From Neoceratodus forsteri (lineage: Eukaryota; Chordata; Ceratodontiformes; Ceratodontidae): DNA of 64,000 bases. The stretch covers positions 1,079,623,001 through 1,079,687,000 of the forward strand of contig CM057453.1 of NCBI GenBank assembly GCA_016271365.2, read 5' to 3'. The translations under genes were made by a program, and so were the position numbers. How positions within the stretch are numbered: position 1 is the first letter of the stretch; each line of letters starts with the position of its first letter. The notes below the pieces were generated by a model that saw only the letters and a program-made list of their open reading frames with translations, ran no database searches and had not been told where the DNA came from. Shown here piece by piece: positions 1 to 11,464 of the stretch.

Positions 1-560
1 CCCAAACCTCTCAGTATCAGATTAACTAAACTTCTAATGATAACATGGCTTTGATGCTAGTATATGAATTGGCAATTGTTTGCATATCTTGACAATTTCT
101 GTAGGTAATATTAACACCTTGCAGGCTTGCAAAGAAATGATATCCAATGTAAAGTAATATATTTTCCCTAACTGCTCAAGACCCCCAACAACACTTCTAA
201 AGTACATAAAAGAAGAAACAGAACCTAAACCAATGCAGTTTACTAAAGTGTTGAGAGATTATGGTGGCAGGGTTATAATAAAGCAATAACCATCGCCTCA
301 CCATTATAAAAAACAGAGAGCTTTCCAATTATTATAAAATCTAGCTGCAGTAGCAAGCCACAAAAATGATTAGAGGATCTGAGATCATAACTTGGAGGAC
401 TTGGGGATAATTAAACTAGAGAAGCAACAAAAGGGGTATGATAAAAATGCCAAAACTTTTAATAGGATGTGATTGGTAGATGGAAGTAAACTGTGTCAGT
501 TAGGACAGAATAACAGAAAAAGAGGTCATAGCTTTAAGAGATACATCTTATCCCATCACT
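1..560. other. Unassigned non-coding stretch
   Basis: AT-rich sequence with no open frame of interest and no motif I recognise. It may be old repeat DNA. Confidence 0.4.
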
Positions 561-1775
561 CCTCATCTACTTAGGTGTCCCCCAAAGATCTGTCCTGGGT
601 CCCATACTCTTTTCTATCTTCCTTAAATGCTTCCCCACTGCCTGTTCCTCTGCATCCATTCACATGCGTACAGATGACACTGTGCTTTTTGCCTCTTACC
701 CCTGACCTCTCTGCATGCATCCAGCTGGACTTCAAAAACATCCACCGCTGATTCAACCAACTGTCCCTAAATGCCAAGAAAATTGTCACCATGGACACTG
801 GCACCCGGCAGAGGCTCATCATGCTCTCCCCTCTCCCCTCATTCCATACTCTCAATGACACTGCAGTTGAAGATATCTCCTCCTTCGAGTACCTTGGGTT
901 CTGAACGGAATGCCACCTTGTTTTCTCAATGCGCATTCATGCCATCCACTACAAGCTCCACACCACACTTAGTGTGCTGTTCAGGAACAAAGCACATATT
1001 CTACTTCATGCCCTCCAAGAACTAGTTTGAAGATGATCCTCTTTATGTTTGACTATGCTGACATTGTCTATAGAGCAGCTTCAAAAGTCTACCTGCCACA
1101 CTGAAACCCCATTCTGCTGCTTCTTTGGACAGCTATCCTAATACCTTCCACTGCTCTCTGTACTCCTTCCTTTCCCTCCCTGCCTTGATGTCAGCTGCCT
1201 CATCCACTGTGCCTCCTTCATATCAAATTATGGCTTGGCTCCTCTTTACCATTCCTCCTTTCTCTGTTGCCCTCTTCATCCTCCTATCATCTTCAGAACA
1301 TTGTTTTCCATTCCCTTTCCATCCACCCTGAGAAAATCTTCTGTGGGACAAGTTGCATTCTCATACCTTTTCCCCAATTTCTGGTCCTGTCTTCCCTTGA
1401 CTATCCACTCAGTCTCTTCCTCCTTCTCCCCCAGATTTCTTCTTTGGGACTCTTCTACCCCCTCATGCAACTGCACCTGACCCCTGACCTTAGACTGGTA
1501 CCCCCCACTTCAGAGCAATTTTTGTCCACCTTAGGTGCCTCGATCATATGGCATTCAGTCTTCTCCTAATATTGTTTTGCATCTGGTAATATATTGTACT
1601 TGCACCTTATTGTATGGTACTTGCACCTTATTGTATGGTACTTGCACCTTTTATTTTTGTTGTTCTGTTCTACTCTACCTGCCTGTCTATTGTGGCAGCA
1701 CAGATAAAAATGTATTTTAATTACTCTGCACCTTATTGTATATTTGTTTACTCTTGAAAATGTAACCTATATGGT
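561..1775 (+). mobile_element. LINE 3' fragment (RT motif B to C-terminus), decayed
   Basis: From about 571 the + strand reads GVPQRSVLGPILF (RT motif B') and then RTDDTVLF, a catalytic YADD box with the first aspartate region altered. A thumb-like stretch follows, with LSLNAKK and FEYLG, and a C-terminal piece reading QVAFSYLFPNFWS near 1345-1380, similar to the AFS-aP-lWNsLP block of L2-like LINEs. Frameshifts break it into pieces, so it is a 5'-truncated pseudogene with no EN left. The 3' part runs into a short GTACTTGCACC tandem repeat. The clade is uncertain (L2 or a relative). Confidence 0.7.
1596..1652. repeat. 21-bp tandem repeat at LINE 3' end
   Basis: About 2.7 head-to-tail copies of a 21-bp unit (TTGTATGGTACTTGCACCTTA). 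It lies just past the coding remains of the LINE, so it is probably part of the 3' UTR. Confidence 0.8.
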
Positions 1776-2814
1776 TTTATGTGAATATTGTAACCTATAT
1801 AGATTGATATAGTGTACATTTTGTCTCTATACAGCTTATCAGTTATCCACCATTTACACAGGATCATAATGTGGTGGGTGGCTAGCCATTTTGGCATGTA
1901 GCAGCCCTGGCCTTTTCTGTTGTCTCCCTAAGGAGTGCTGTGTGCAATGACACAAGTGCATCTGTTTGCTGTGGTGTGCGTTATGCTGCAGAAGTCCAAA
2001 AGCTCCTCCTACCCTTCCATGTGCTCCCATTGATGCTGCCACCTGGCCTTTGACAGAAACAAGCTGCTACAAGCTCAGTAGGTCTTTCCTAGTAAAACAT
2101 TTTAAATAAATAAATAAATGCAAAAGGAATACAAGTAAATGTCAAGAAATATGTTCTTTTTTCTCAATGATAACATTACAGGTTATGAGAACTGAGCAAA
2201 CTAAGATGTGAGTTTTACATCAACAGAGTGATCAGAGATTCCTGCCATTATAATTTTCCTCTTCTCAGTTGATTGGTAAGAAAAGAGCACATTACTGTGC
2301 AAGACACAGCTGTAAATGAGGCTTGACTTGATGATTTGTTATTTCTGGCAAACCGTAAGTTAAAAGAACACAGACACATTACAGCTTCATATCACATGGT
2401 GGGTGCATCTGCTGAGATGGAAAGAAGGCAGAATAAATAGACTGTTTGGTCCTTTTCCATCTCTTAGAACCTATATTCCAATCTGAAATTAAATAGCCTT
2501 TTTAAAGGAGAACTGTGTTTAATCTGCAAGTCTTTGTCTTGTTGTGTAGAAGCTGTCTTTACAAAATTATTTCACATTCTTTTGTTGCTCCCTCTTTACT
2601 GACCTTTAAGTAAACTGAAATGGTATTTCAGATTTATTAAATAGTAATAAATACAATTTGAGGACTATACGATATAGCTTATATCTTTCTTAAGCTGATA
2701 TGTTGTTGGCACAATACTGCTGTGGGTAACACTTTACCATAAGGGGTGTTATTTCCATTATATTACACTGTATCAGTTAATTACTTCTTTGTGAACTAAT
2801 ACAAAGTGCTTAAA
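1776..2814. other. Unassigned non-coding stretch with an (AAAT)n tail
   Basis: No coding signal seen. A TTTAAATAAATAAATAAATG run at 2101-2120 looks like the 3' tail of an unrecognised LINE or SINE on the + strand. The rest is AT-rich with no clear repeat. Confidence 0.4.
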
Positions 2815-4810
2815 TGAACATACAAACATATGAAATTGGCAGCAGATACAGGCCATACAGTATATCTAGTCTGCTTGAGTGTGCAGCACTTCAGACATTT
2901 AAACTGCAGCTGCCCCTCCCAGCTACCCCTTCCGCTGTATTTCATTCTACTTCCTGCTCACCCCCCCATCCACCCTCAGATTGGACCCTCCATTTGATCC
3001 TGTCCCACCCCTCAGCACATTCCACCCTGTAACCACCCTTTCTGTGAAATAGTGCCTCCTCATTTCCTCCTGAATCTTCCTCCTTCCAGTTTCAGACTGC
3101 GTCCCTGGTCTCCCTCCACCTTTTAATCTATACATACCCTCAATGTTAACTCTGTTCATGCCCTTTAGGTACCTGAAGTCTGAATCATATCCCTCTCTCC
3201 TTCTGTCCTCTAGGAATACATATTGAGCTCCTCAATCTCTCCTCATATGATTTATCCCCCAACCTGAGGATAATTTTCATTGCCATATGCTGTACCCTCT
3301 CCAGTAGCTGATATCCTTTTTCAAGCAGGGTGTTATTAGTGCATGCAGTACTCCAAATGCATCCTCACCAGGGACCTGTATAGGGCAGAATGACTTCCCC
3401 TCTCCAGAGATGATTCCCTTGTGATGCACCCCAGCATTCTGTTTGCCTTTGCCACTGCCCTCCTGCACTGCATTGAGTGGTTCATTTCCCTTGTTAGTAG
3501 TACTCCCAGATCCTTCTCATCTATTAAGTGGATAACTGAACTCCCCCAACCAGTAACTATTCCCAGGTTTCTGGCCCCAAGTGCATGACTTTACACTTCT
3601 TGGCATTGAACCCTAGTTGTCATGTGTTTGACCAGCCTCTCAAGTCATGCTAAATCCTCTTGGAGTACCTTACCACCCCCATCCACTTCCACACTGATGT
3701 TTGTGTGGTCTGCAAAGAGGTTGAGTTTACTTTTTATCCTGTCCAATATGTTGGCAATGGAAAATGTGTAAACAGTACCGCTCTAGCACCAAGCCCTGTA
3801 GGACCCCACTTGTTACAGGTCTTGGCCCAATAGCTCACCTCCCATGACTACCCTCAGATGCCTATCCTGCAACCAACTCTTAACCCATCTAACCAGTTTC
3901 CTCCCTACCCCAGGTTACACAACTTGCTGGGCAGCCTTCCATGAGGCACTGAGTCAAAGGCATTGCTGATGTCCAGGTAAGGACACCCCGCATGGCCTTT
4001 ATCCAGTGCCTGCATCACCCACCAGGTTTGTCTGACAGGATCTGCCTCAGACAAACCCATGCTGCCTGCCATCCTGGAGACCATTCTCCTCCAGAAATTT
4101 CACCAGCCTCTACATTAGCTTTCCATCAATGGTGGTAAAGCTCACCAGTCTGTAATTCCCTGGTTTGTCCCTGGGCTCACTTCTTATGGAGAGGCACCAC
4201 ATGTGCCATCCTCCAGTCCCTGGGCTTGCACCCAGTACCCAGGGATGAGCTGAATAAGTCTGCCAGCACACCCACCAGGACTTCTGCCAACTCTTTCAGG
4301 ACTCTTGGATGGACTCCATTCAGCCCTAGTGCCTTATCCACCTCAGGGACTTAAGACACTCCATCAGCCCGCACTGGGATCTCTCCATCCATAACCTCCT
4401 CTCCTCCTACACCCATCTCACCTTCCTTAGGCATGGGCCTATCTCTCTCCCTGGTGAACAATGAACAGAAGTACTCATTGAGTACTTCTGGCTGCACTGC
4501 CTCCTTTTCCACCATTCTTGATACTAACAATCGTATCCTTACTCTTTCTCTTCTCCCTTATATAACTGAAGAAATTCTTTTCTCCTTCTCTGATCCCCTG
4601 TGCTAGCCTCAGTTGTCACAATGCTGTGGCTGCCCATACTATTCTACTTAACTCTCTGGATTTCTTCACGCATTCCTCCCTGTCCTCTTCCCGATTGGAT
4701 CTTTTATTGTTCCTAAAGGCAGCCCTCTTTTCCCTCAGCCTCTTCACAACCTCTCTTTTCATCCAGCTTGGCAATTTGATATTTGTTATGTTGTCATGCA
4801 TTTCTGACAT
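2815..4810 (-). mobile_element. CR1 LINE, 5'-truncated, antisense
   Basis: On the - strand the order is CR1-like: an EN-RT linker at 4810-4616 (LPSWMKREVVKRLREKRAAF), an NYRLVSFT RT block near 4150, motif A reading LDISNAFDSVPH near 3965, motif B' reading SGVPQGLVLE near 3800, KCKVMHLG near 3590, then the C-terminal block with YFTERVV (3159-2947). The 3' end near 2830 reads GCAGACTAGATATACTG followed by a TATGTTTGTATG-like end, the usual CR1 3' signature. Stops and frameshifts occur throughout. The EN domain is missing, as in most 5'-truncated CR1 copies. Confidence 0.88.
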
Positions 4811-5775
4811 ACCAATCAGGAATACTTATTGTATCAAATGTGTTACTATTATTGTGTTGCTTTGAATTAATTTTGAATGCAGATGTAAGGCTTGACATGA
4901 TGTGGGTTATGTGGGGGTACCCACACACCTTATAGAGTGTGTCATTAGACTAACTGCCTAGTGAATTCTTCAATTGCCCATGCCATGGAGTGCCTTATTG
5001 CAAATTTACCCAATAACCCTTTCAAGACAATGAATAATTTTGGATAGAAAACTGTGTTATTTTGATAGTTTCAATTTTTTTTAAGCAGTTACTGAAATAT
5101 TCATGCTCTGTCTGTTAAATAGTCCATCCTACCTGTCCACAACCCACTTCTGCACAATTTTATTTCCATGTCCACCATTCTGTCCTGCTGTTCAATTGTT
5201 TTTATTTTTTTGTGCCAGTTTGTTGTTGTCAATGCAGGGAAATAGATCATGTGGGACAGTGTCAGCACTGACAGCAGTAGAGAGTAAAGGAAAGACATCA
5301 AGAGCCGCAACTGGAAAGTGCAGTCAGAGAGGGAGAGATGGAGTCAGTGAGATAAAGAGTGACAGTTCTGCTGCACAGCAGAGAAGGTGAATGGAGATTG
5401 TACCAGGCAGCAATGACAGAGAGTGGCCATCTAGAGGTATACAATTGTAACAGTGAAGCTTTCACAGTGACGCTGTCACAGAGACACCAACCTGTTGACA
5501 CCCGCAGTGTCGACTGGGTTGCCAGTGCAATAGCTGAGTCATCAGCTCTGGAGTTTGGCTGCTCTCCCCTGTCATCTGCTCCCCCCCCCGAGTTGGAATC
5601 CCTAAGTCCTGGGTTAAACAGGAAAAGGTCCTACAAAAAGGGAGCGTAACTGAAATCTACTGTCACTGGACAGAGTGGGAGTGTTGCTGCATGAAGATCA
5701 CCAGTGCAGCAGGAGAAGTGAGAAAAAAGACATGATAATTGCACTGTAATCAATAAATGACTGTTATGTTCTCAG
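4811..5775. repeat. Tandem large repeat, unit 1
   Basis: First of two head-to-tail related units. It opens with GACATACCAATCAGGAATAC and shares many blocks with unit 2: GTGTCATTAGACTAACT, CTGCTGCACAGCAGAGAAGGTGA and GATCACCAGT-CAG. It has about 170 bp (near 5432-5600) that unit 2 lacks, and ends with CAATAAATGACTGTTATG, which resembles a polyadenylation-signal region. It could be an LTR-like repeat or a large satellite monomer. I see no protein in it. Confidence 0.75.
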
Positions 5776-6590
5776 ACATTCCTGATATACCAATCAAGAA
5801 TACTTAAATGTACTCTTTTTATATCAAATGTGTTATAACTGTATTACTTGGAAATAATTTGAATGCAAATGTTTATTTAAGCAATAAGGCATGACATGAT
5901 GTGAGGTTATTTAGGGTTTACTCACATGTCTCATGTGGTGTGTCATTAGACTAACTTCATCACAAATTCTTCAATAGCTCATGCCTTGGAGTGTTGTAAT
6001 GCAAATTTACCTAATGCCCCTTTCAAAGCAATAAAGAATATGTTAAAAAATGTGTTACATTGATAGCTTTGAAGTATTTAAACATTGTTATTGAAATATC
6101 CATGCTCCTTATCTTAAAAACCCCTCCTACTGGTCCATCCCCCACCCCAGGGTTTTAGTTCCAGACACACCCGTTCCATTCTGCAGTTCAGTTTGTCTTA
6201 TTGTGCCAGTTTGCAGTTGTCAGTGCTAGGAAAGAGATCATGAGAGACATAGTATCTGCACAGATACTAGCAGAGAGTAAGGAAAGACATTGAGATCACA
6301 ACTGGAGAGTACAGTGAGAGAGGGAGAGAAGGTGTCAGTGAGATAAACAAATTGAGAGAGACAATGCTGCTGCACAGCAGAGAAGGTGACTGATTGTACC
6401 AGGGTAGCAATGAGTGAGAGTGGCCATTTTATTCAGGAAGAGGTGCTGCAAAAAAAGGAGAGTAGTTAAAAGCTACTGTCGTTAGGAGGGAACTGGAGTG
6501 GTGCTGCAAGGAGATCACCAGTACAGTAGGGAGAAATGAAAAACAGAGCAGTTGTGAGTTGAAGAATAAAAGACAACAGTATTAAATGAT
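5776..6590. repeat. Tandem large repeat, unit 2
   Basis: Second copy, directly abutting unit 1 and in the same orientation, opening with GATATACCAATCAAGAATAC. By eye it matches unit 1 along most of its length, with indels. Its end (AAGAATAAAAGACAACAG) corresponds to the AATAAA region of unit 1. Confidence 0.75.
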
Positions 6591-6594
6591 ACTA

Positions 6595-7222
6595 AAATGA
6601 TAGCTCCCCTTTCATCTGTTCTTACTCCTTTCTTCAATTCCCTCTGCCTCATATTCCCTCTTCTCCAGGGATTCTCACACCTTCTCCCTTCCCAACCCTC
6701 ACTCCTCTGCTGAGCAGTCAGCCTTCTCCAGTCACCTTCTTTCCCTTTGGAACCTCCTCCCCTCCTCTCTCCATCTCTCCCCCATCCACAACTACTGTAC
6801 TTTAGGCTCCTGCTAAAAATCCTTCCCACCCCACATGCTCCTATTATTCCCCTCTTTGATTCCTCCCTTGTTGGAGCCCCCATCATCCCTGTTGTTGGGC
6901 CTTCTCCTGTGATACAGCGTGTATCTGGCTCCTTCCTTTTCTACATCTACATTGCCATTTATTCATCCTTCTTTTGGTTCTTTATTTGCGCATCAAAGCT
7001 GTGCATTGTAACTTTATTTAACTTTGTTTCTTTTTATGTGCATTTGTAATTTAATTAATTGTAATCTGTCTGTACTTTTCGTTGTACTAATCATTGATAC
7101 TGCATATGCTTTTACTGTTGTATTTCCTGCTTCCCTCTCCCCCAGTTGCACATGGAAATGAGCGTTGGCTCAGTGTGCTTCTCCCTGTTACCAATTTTCA
7201 AACAAAAATAAAATAAATAAAT
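6595..7222 (+). mobile_element. LINE 3' fragment (C-terminus, 3' UTR and AAATA tail)
   Basis: The + strand from 6600 reads a degraded RT C-terminal domain (SAFSSHLLSLWNLLPSSL near 6715-6770, the block before the 3' UTR in L2-like LINEs). A GC-poor 3' UTR follows and ends in AAAATAAAATAAATAAATA at 7207-7222. Only the last few hundred bases of the element are present. Confidence 0.65.
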
Positions 7223-7920
7223 AGCATTGTATGCATAGAGCTTGCAGTTGCTTGTTAGTGTACAGTACAAGTTGCATTAAACTGTCCCTTCAATGAGCTG
7301 GTTTAGCATTGTTTTTTTTTTGTTTTTTTACAGCTGGCAATGCATTGGCAGCTCACATTGCATTGTTTTTCAACACTTAACCAGCTCAAGAGCAACGTTT
7401 ATAAAATATTTTTGCAGCTCAACTGAAATGCATTGGAAACCCATTCATAATGCAATGCAAAACTGAGCTGTAACTCTTAGGAACCAGTTTGTGTATGGCT
7501 TTGAACTGAATCCAGCAACATGTATGCAACCCAGTCTGAAATGCTAAAGTAACTCATTGGTAGAACAGTTTAATATGTATTGTATTGTATAGCAGCAGGT
7601 GCCTTAGAGACAGTTTTGATGGTGTGTTTAATTGGCAAGATGGCAGGCGAAAACAGAAGTTTAACATGTGAAGACAGTGTATTGATTTTGTGTAAGATAT
7701 GTCATCTGTTGTTACTTTACCTATGAGATTTACCCTTAGGGAAAGATGGCATCTCATCAATCAGGATCTAATCTCTTAAAAACCAATTGTGTAATAAGGC
7801 CTTATTCATAAGAAAACTGTGGACCTGAAATAACAACACAAATTAATAGTGTGGTCAGGCTCCTGAAGGACAACATTTAACAGCAGGAGGAGTCTGCTCC
7901 AAACCCTTTAATGCAATCTA
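7223..7920. other. Unassigned non-coding stretch
   Basis: Contains several imperfect CATTGCATT / GCAATGCA words between 7310 and 7460 and a poly-T run near 7313. No gene or known repeat recognised. Confidence 0.35.
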
Positions 7921-8745
7921 CCAGTCTATCAATCAATCAAATCAATCTTTATTTTACCAGGTGAAAACACCATTGAGGAGAACTCATTTACAAGGTGGAC
8001 CTTGACAAAATACACATATTCAATAATAACAATGTAGGTAGTTTACATAACAGGAGGGTTATACAGCAAGTTTAACATCAGAATACAAAGAAGGAGAGTC
8101 ACCCACGATTACAAAAGATGTACACAAAATGCATAAGAAAATATACACAATATATACATACATAATAAACACTGAGAATATATAAACAAGATATATGGAG
8201 GTTCTCACAGCATACACTCTAATATAGCACACACAAATGCACAATATCACGAAGTATGGGTAATTTAACATAAGTTTAAAGGATGCGGTAACTAACGATT
8301 AAGGGCGTACACAGTATCGAACACATGCGACTAGCCAGTCAGTTAGATAGGTGCTAAATGTTAAAAAGGCTGAACAGAAACTGGCTTACAGTTCATTTCA
8401 GAGCAGTGCTACTCTACAGATGGGTAGGGAAGAGGGCTCAGGGAGACCTGAGGGGCGTATGGGTAGAGGGGAGAGGGAAAAGAGGGGAATGGGGGTGAGG
8501 GTTGAACCTGTATAGAGTTGTGTAGTATGTGCTTGCCATTATGACTTTGAAGCCATAGTCGGATGTGACTGCAGGATAATAGTGGAGAGGGGCAGATTAT
8601 GAGAAGCAGGAGCAAGTATCCTTGAGGGAGTGACTCAGAAGAGTCTTAAAGATGGGAAATCAGAGTAATTTTGTGAGTTTTAGGGTGCTTTGGATGTTGT
8701 TCCACAGGGTAGGTAGGAAGGACATGGCTTATGGACTGGAGACTA
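7921..8745 (-). mobile_element. LINE 3' fragment, antisense
   Basis: Starts on the + strand with ATCAATCAAATCAATCTTTATTTT, the reverse complement of a LINE tail. The next 80 bp match the start of the 23205-23792 fragment (ACACCATTGAG...ATTTACAAGGTGG). At 8640-8740 the - strand reads FLPTLWNNIQSTLKL, the C-terminal end of ORF2. A G-rich stretch at 8440-8500 is 3' UTR. Only the 3' end is present. Confidence 0.65.
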
Positions 8746-8754
8746 AACTTACTC

Positions 8755-9430
8755 AACATACAGTTTATTTATTTAGTTATTCAAAATGCCTTTGAGCCAG
8801 AGGCTCGTTTATAGAGATTCCACGTCAGGAGCAAGAATACACAGTAAAACAGATACAATCATTTGTGAGAGGTACATAAGACAAAATAAGCAGCAGGCAC
8901 ATACAATTGTTACAGTAATGCAAGTAAAGATGAGGAGAACATAGCCAGACTTTTTTTCACAACAGTTCTTTTGTCTAAGAGCAATGTGGATAAGGCATCA
9001 GTTCCGACTTAATACTAGGAGTAAGTGCATAGAAAGGCAGGAGGATGAGATGATTAGGTGGATGGCTACATCCTGCAGAGAGTATATGAGGAGAAGCAGG
9101 GGAGACAAGAGTAAAAGAGAAGTAGTAGGTGGCATGGATATAGCTAAAGTTTGCACTGTTAGTAAAGGGTGGTATAAGATAAAGGTAAGGATGGGGTAGG
9201 CAGGATAAAAGAGTGGCCATGAAGCCAGAGGGATGGGGTTAATTGGGGAGTAGAAGGGGGCATGAGGGGAAAGGAAGAACAGCTACTGTAGTGGGAGAGA
9301 AGTGGGGGAAGTTGCACTAGTGATTCAAGGGAGGCCTGGAAACTAGAGTAGTGTTTGGTATAGAATGATAGGAGAGGGGATAGGGGACCTAGGAAACTAA
9401 TGGATAAGGGAAGAGTTGGGGAGGGGTCTT
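8755..9430 (-). mobile_element. Outer LINE 'a/c': 3' UTR segment
   Basis: Antisense (AAATA)n tail at 8758-8775, then TTTGAGCCAGAGGCTC, which recurs in slightly changed form at the tails near 13860 and 53960. The region up to 9430 is a 3' UTR with no frame. I take it as the 3' end of the antisense LINE whose coding part resumes at 13090, with the sense CR1 inserted between. That link is inferred from order and orientation, not from a target duplication. Confidence 0.55.
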
Positions 9431-9440
9431 AGACAAGTAG

Positions 9441-9690
9441 CATGCATGGTAATCTTCTTGGAGGTGCTGTCTTACTATGGCATAGGTGAGGCTAGGTGCT
9501 CCACACCATAGGATTCAATCAGTGGTTGAAAAACTGGTGCAGAGCTCAGGGTTTTGTCTTCATTGAGGACTGGGAGTCCACTTGGAGGGATGGAGGCCTA
9601 TCCTGGCAAGATGGTCTGCATCGGTTCAGGAGGGGAACCAGGATCCTAGGTGATAGGTTGAAATGATTCATTGGCAAGCATTTAAACTAG
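9441..9690 (+). pseudogene. CR1 ORF1 remnant, esterase (SGNH/GDSL-type) C-terminus
   Basis: With frameshift allowance the + strand reads VIFLEVLSYYG, FNQWLKNWCRAQGFVFIEDW and DGLHRFRRGTRILGDRL. This is the order of the last blocks of the CR1 ORF1 esterase-like domain; DGLH is the catalytic Asp-x-x-His box. The N-terminal half with the GDS serine box is not found upstream, so the element is truncated in ORF1. In intact CR1 elements this protein acts in the retrotransposition particle. This copy cannot be made. Confidence 0.65.
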
Positions 9691-9880
9691 CCAAGGGGGG
9701 GCACTAAAAAGGAGCAGGGAAATCCTAGCCCCCCCCCACAAAATCAGGGTAGTTAGTGAGGTAAACACCAAGACAGAGAAGTCGATAGAGAGAGAGGCAG
9801 GAGTAAATGGAGAAAAAGGCAAAGGCAGTAAGGGCAGACATGGTGCAAAAAGGGGTAAGGCCATCAAAAAATGGAGGGTA

Positions 9881-10764
9881 ATGAGTACCAATGCCCGTAG
9901 TCTAGCTAACAAGCTCCCTGAACTGGTGGCATTGATTGAAGAGGGATGCCTGGATATTGTGGCAGTCACAGAAATATGGTCCACACAGAACCATGACTGG
10001 GATGTCAACATACCAGGGTACACAATCTACAGGAGGGACAGGGAGGGTAGAAGAGGTGGAGGAGTAGCTCTCTACATAAGGGAAGGGATCAAAGCAATGG
10101 GACTAAAGGGTAAACAGGTAGGAGAGGAGGCACTGTGGGTCACCCTGGAGAGCAGAAATGGCACCACAATCCACACAGGGGTTGTATACAGACCCCCATC
10201 TCAAGGGGAGGAAATGGACAAGGAAAGGATAGAAGGCATCCATAGGATGACATAAAAAGAGGAGATATTGTTAATGGGGGACCTGAATATGCCACATGTT
10301 AACTGGGCACGTTGCTACAGCCACATCCAAGAGCAGGGTCATTCTCGATGCCCTACAGGGCATGCCTCAGACAGTTAGTGTTGGAACCCACTCAGGAGGG
10401 AGAAGTCTTAGACCTGGTACTTTCAAAAGGGACGGAGAGGATCTCAGATCTAGAAGTGGGTAGCCATCTGGGAACAAGTGACCACCAAACAGTGTGGTTC
10501 ACGATAAACACAGCTGCAGTGTCAAGCCATACAAAAGTGAGGGTACTGGACTTTAGGAGGGCTGACTTTGTCAAAATGGGAGAGTGCCTCAGAAAAACAC
10601 TAGCAAACAGGCAAGAAGGAGGAGTGGAGGAACAATGGGGAAACATTAAAACTGCCATCACAGAGGCAACAAACCTTAGTGTGAAGCAAATAAATCAAAA
10701 TGAAAGAAAAAACCTCTATGGTTCTCAAAAGAGGTGGGGGAGAAGGTTAGGGAGAAAAAGATAG
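9881..10764 (+). pseudogene. CR1 ORF2 apurinic-type endonuclease domain (frameshifted)
   Basis: Two open pieces (9881-10255 and 10312-10764). The first has NARSLANKLPELVALIEEG, VTEIW (the catalytic Glu of the ETW box is kept), RRDREGRRGGGVALYIRE and YRPPS. MGDLN (10275-10290) follows after a stop. The second piece has the terminal LGTSDHQTVWF box with the catalytic His. This is the DNA-nicking domain that starts target-primed reverse transcription. A stop at 10253 and a frameshift near 10310 split it. Confidence 0.85.
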
Positions 10765-10801
10765 CATTCAGGAAGTATAAGGAAACACAGAAAGAACAGG
10801 A

Positions 10802-11223
10802 CAGAGAACCAATGTTGGGTAAGTTACTTTTTCTATTACTTTTCTATTACGTTTGTAGACGTGTTCCAGGAAGCTCTGCGCAGTCACTAGCAAGGATGGA
10901 AAAGTACTAGAAAAAGTAATGCACCTTACAATTATAGTTACTTATTTTTTTTTATACAAAAACAATACAAAAATAACAAATAACTGTAACAGATTACAAT
11001 ATTTAAAAGTAATAGGTTAGTTACTAGTTACTAAATAATGTAATCAGTTACAAGTTACTTATTTCTTTGTATAAAAAGACATAAGTAATTATAACTGCAA
11101 GGTGTATTACTTATTCTTGTACTTCTCCTTCCTTGCTAGTGACTGCACAGAGCTTTCTGAGACAAGTTTCCAAAAGTAAAAGAAAGTAATAGAAAAAGTA
11201 ACTTACCCAACACTGCAGAGAAC
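10802..11223. mobile_element. hAT-type MITE (about 406 bp) with 8-bp target duplication
   Basis: Element at 10810-11215 flanked by CAGAGAAC at 10802-10809 and again at 11216-11223. The ends are inverted repeats: CAATGTTGGGTAAGTTAC on the left and GTAACTTACCCAACACTG on the right. Much of the inside also pairs (GCAGTCACTAGCAAGGA against TCCTTGCTAGTGACTGC). There is no coding frame, so it is non-autonomous. The perfect 8-bp duplication fits hAT transposases. It interrupts the linker of the CR1 and so is younger than it. Confidence 0.9.
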
Positions 11224-11464
11224 TTTGGAAAAGATCACTACTCATTTAAGAAGGAATTAAACCTTTTCTAGGTACATTAGGGAGCCAAGAAAGACCAAGG
11301 GAGGGATAGTGAGGCTTAATAAATGGGAGGGTGGGTGGGCAGAGAGGGACAGTGAAAAAGCAGGGATACTGAATGAATACTTCTGCTCAGTATTCACAAA
11401 AGAAGAGGGGGAGGTACTTATCCAATCAATAGAAGCACTCTGGATAGGGGATTGACACCAGTCC

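Noticed and set aside
5359..5649. 96-codon + strand ORF in tandem unit 1
   Set aside because: Not kept in tandem unit 2, so probably chance.
6515..6886. 123-codon - strand ORF
   Set aside because: Shadow of the + strand LINE C-terminus; low complexity and no family resemblance.
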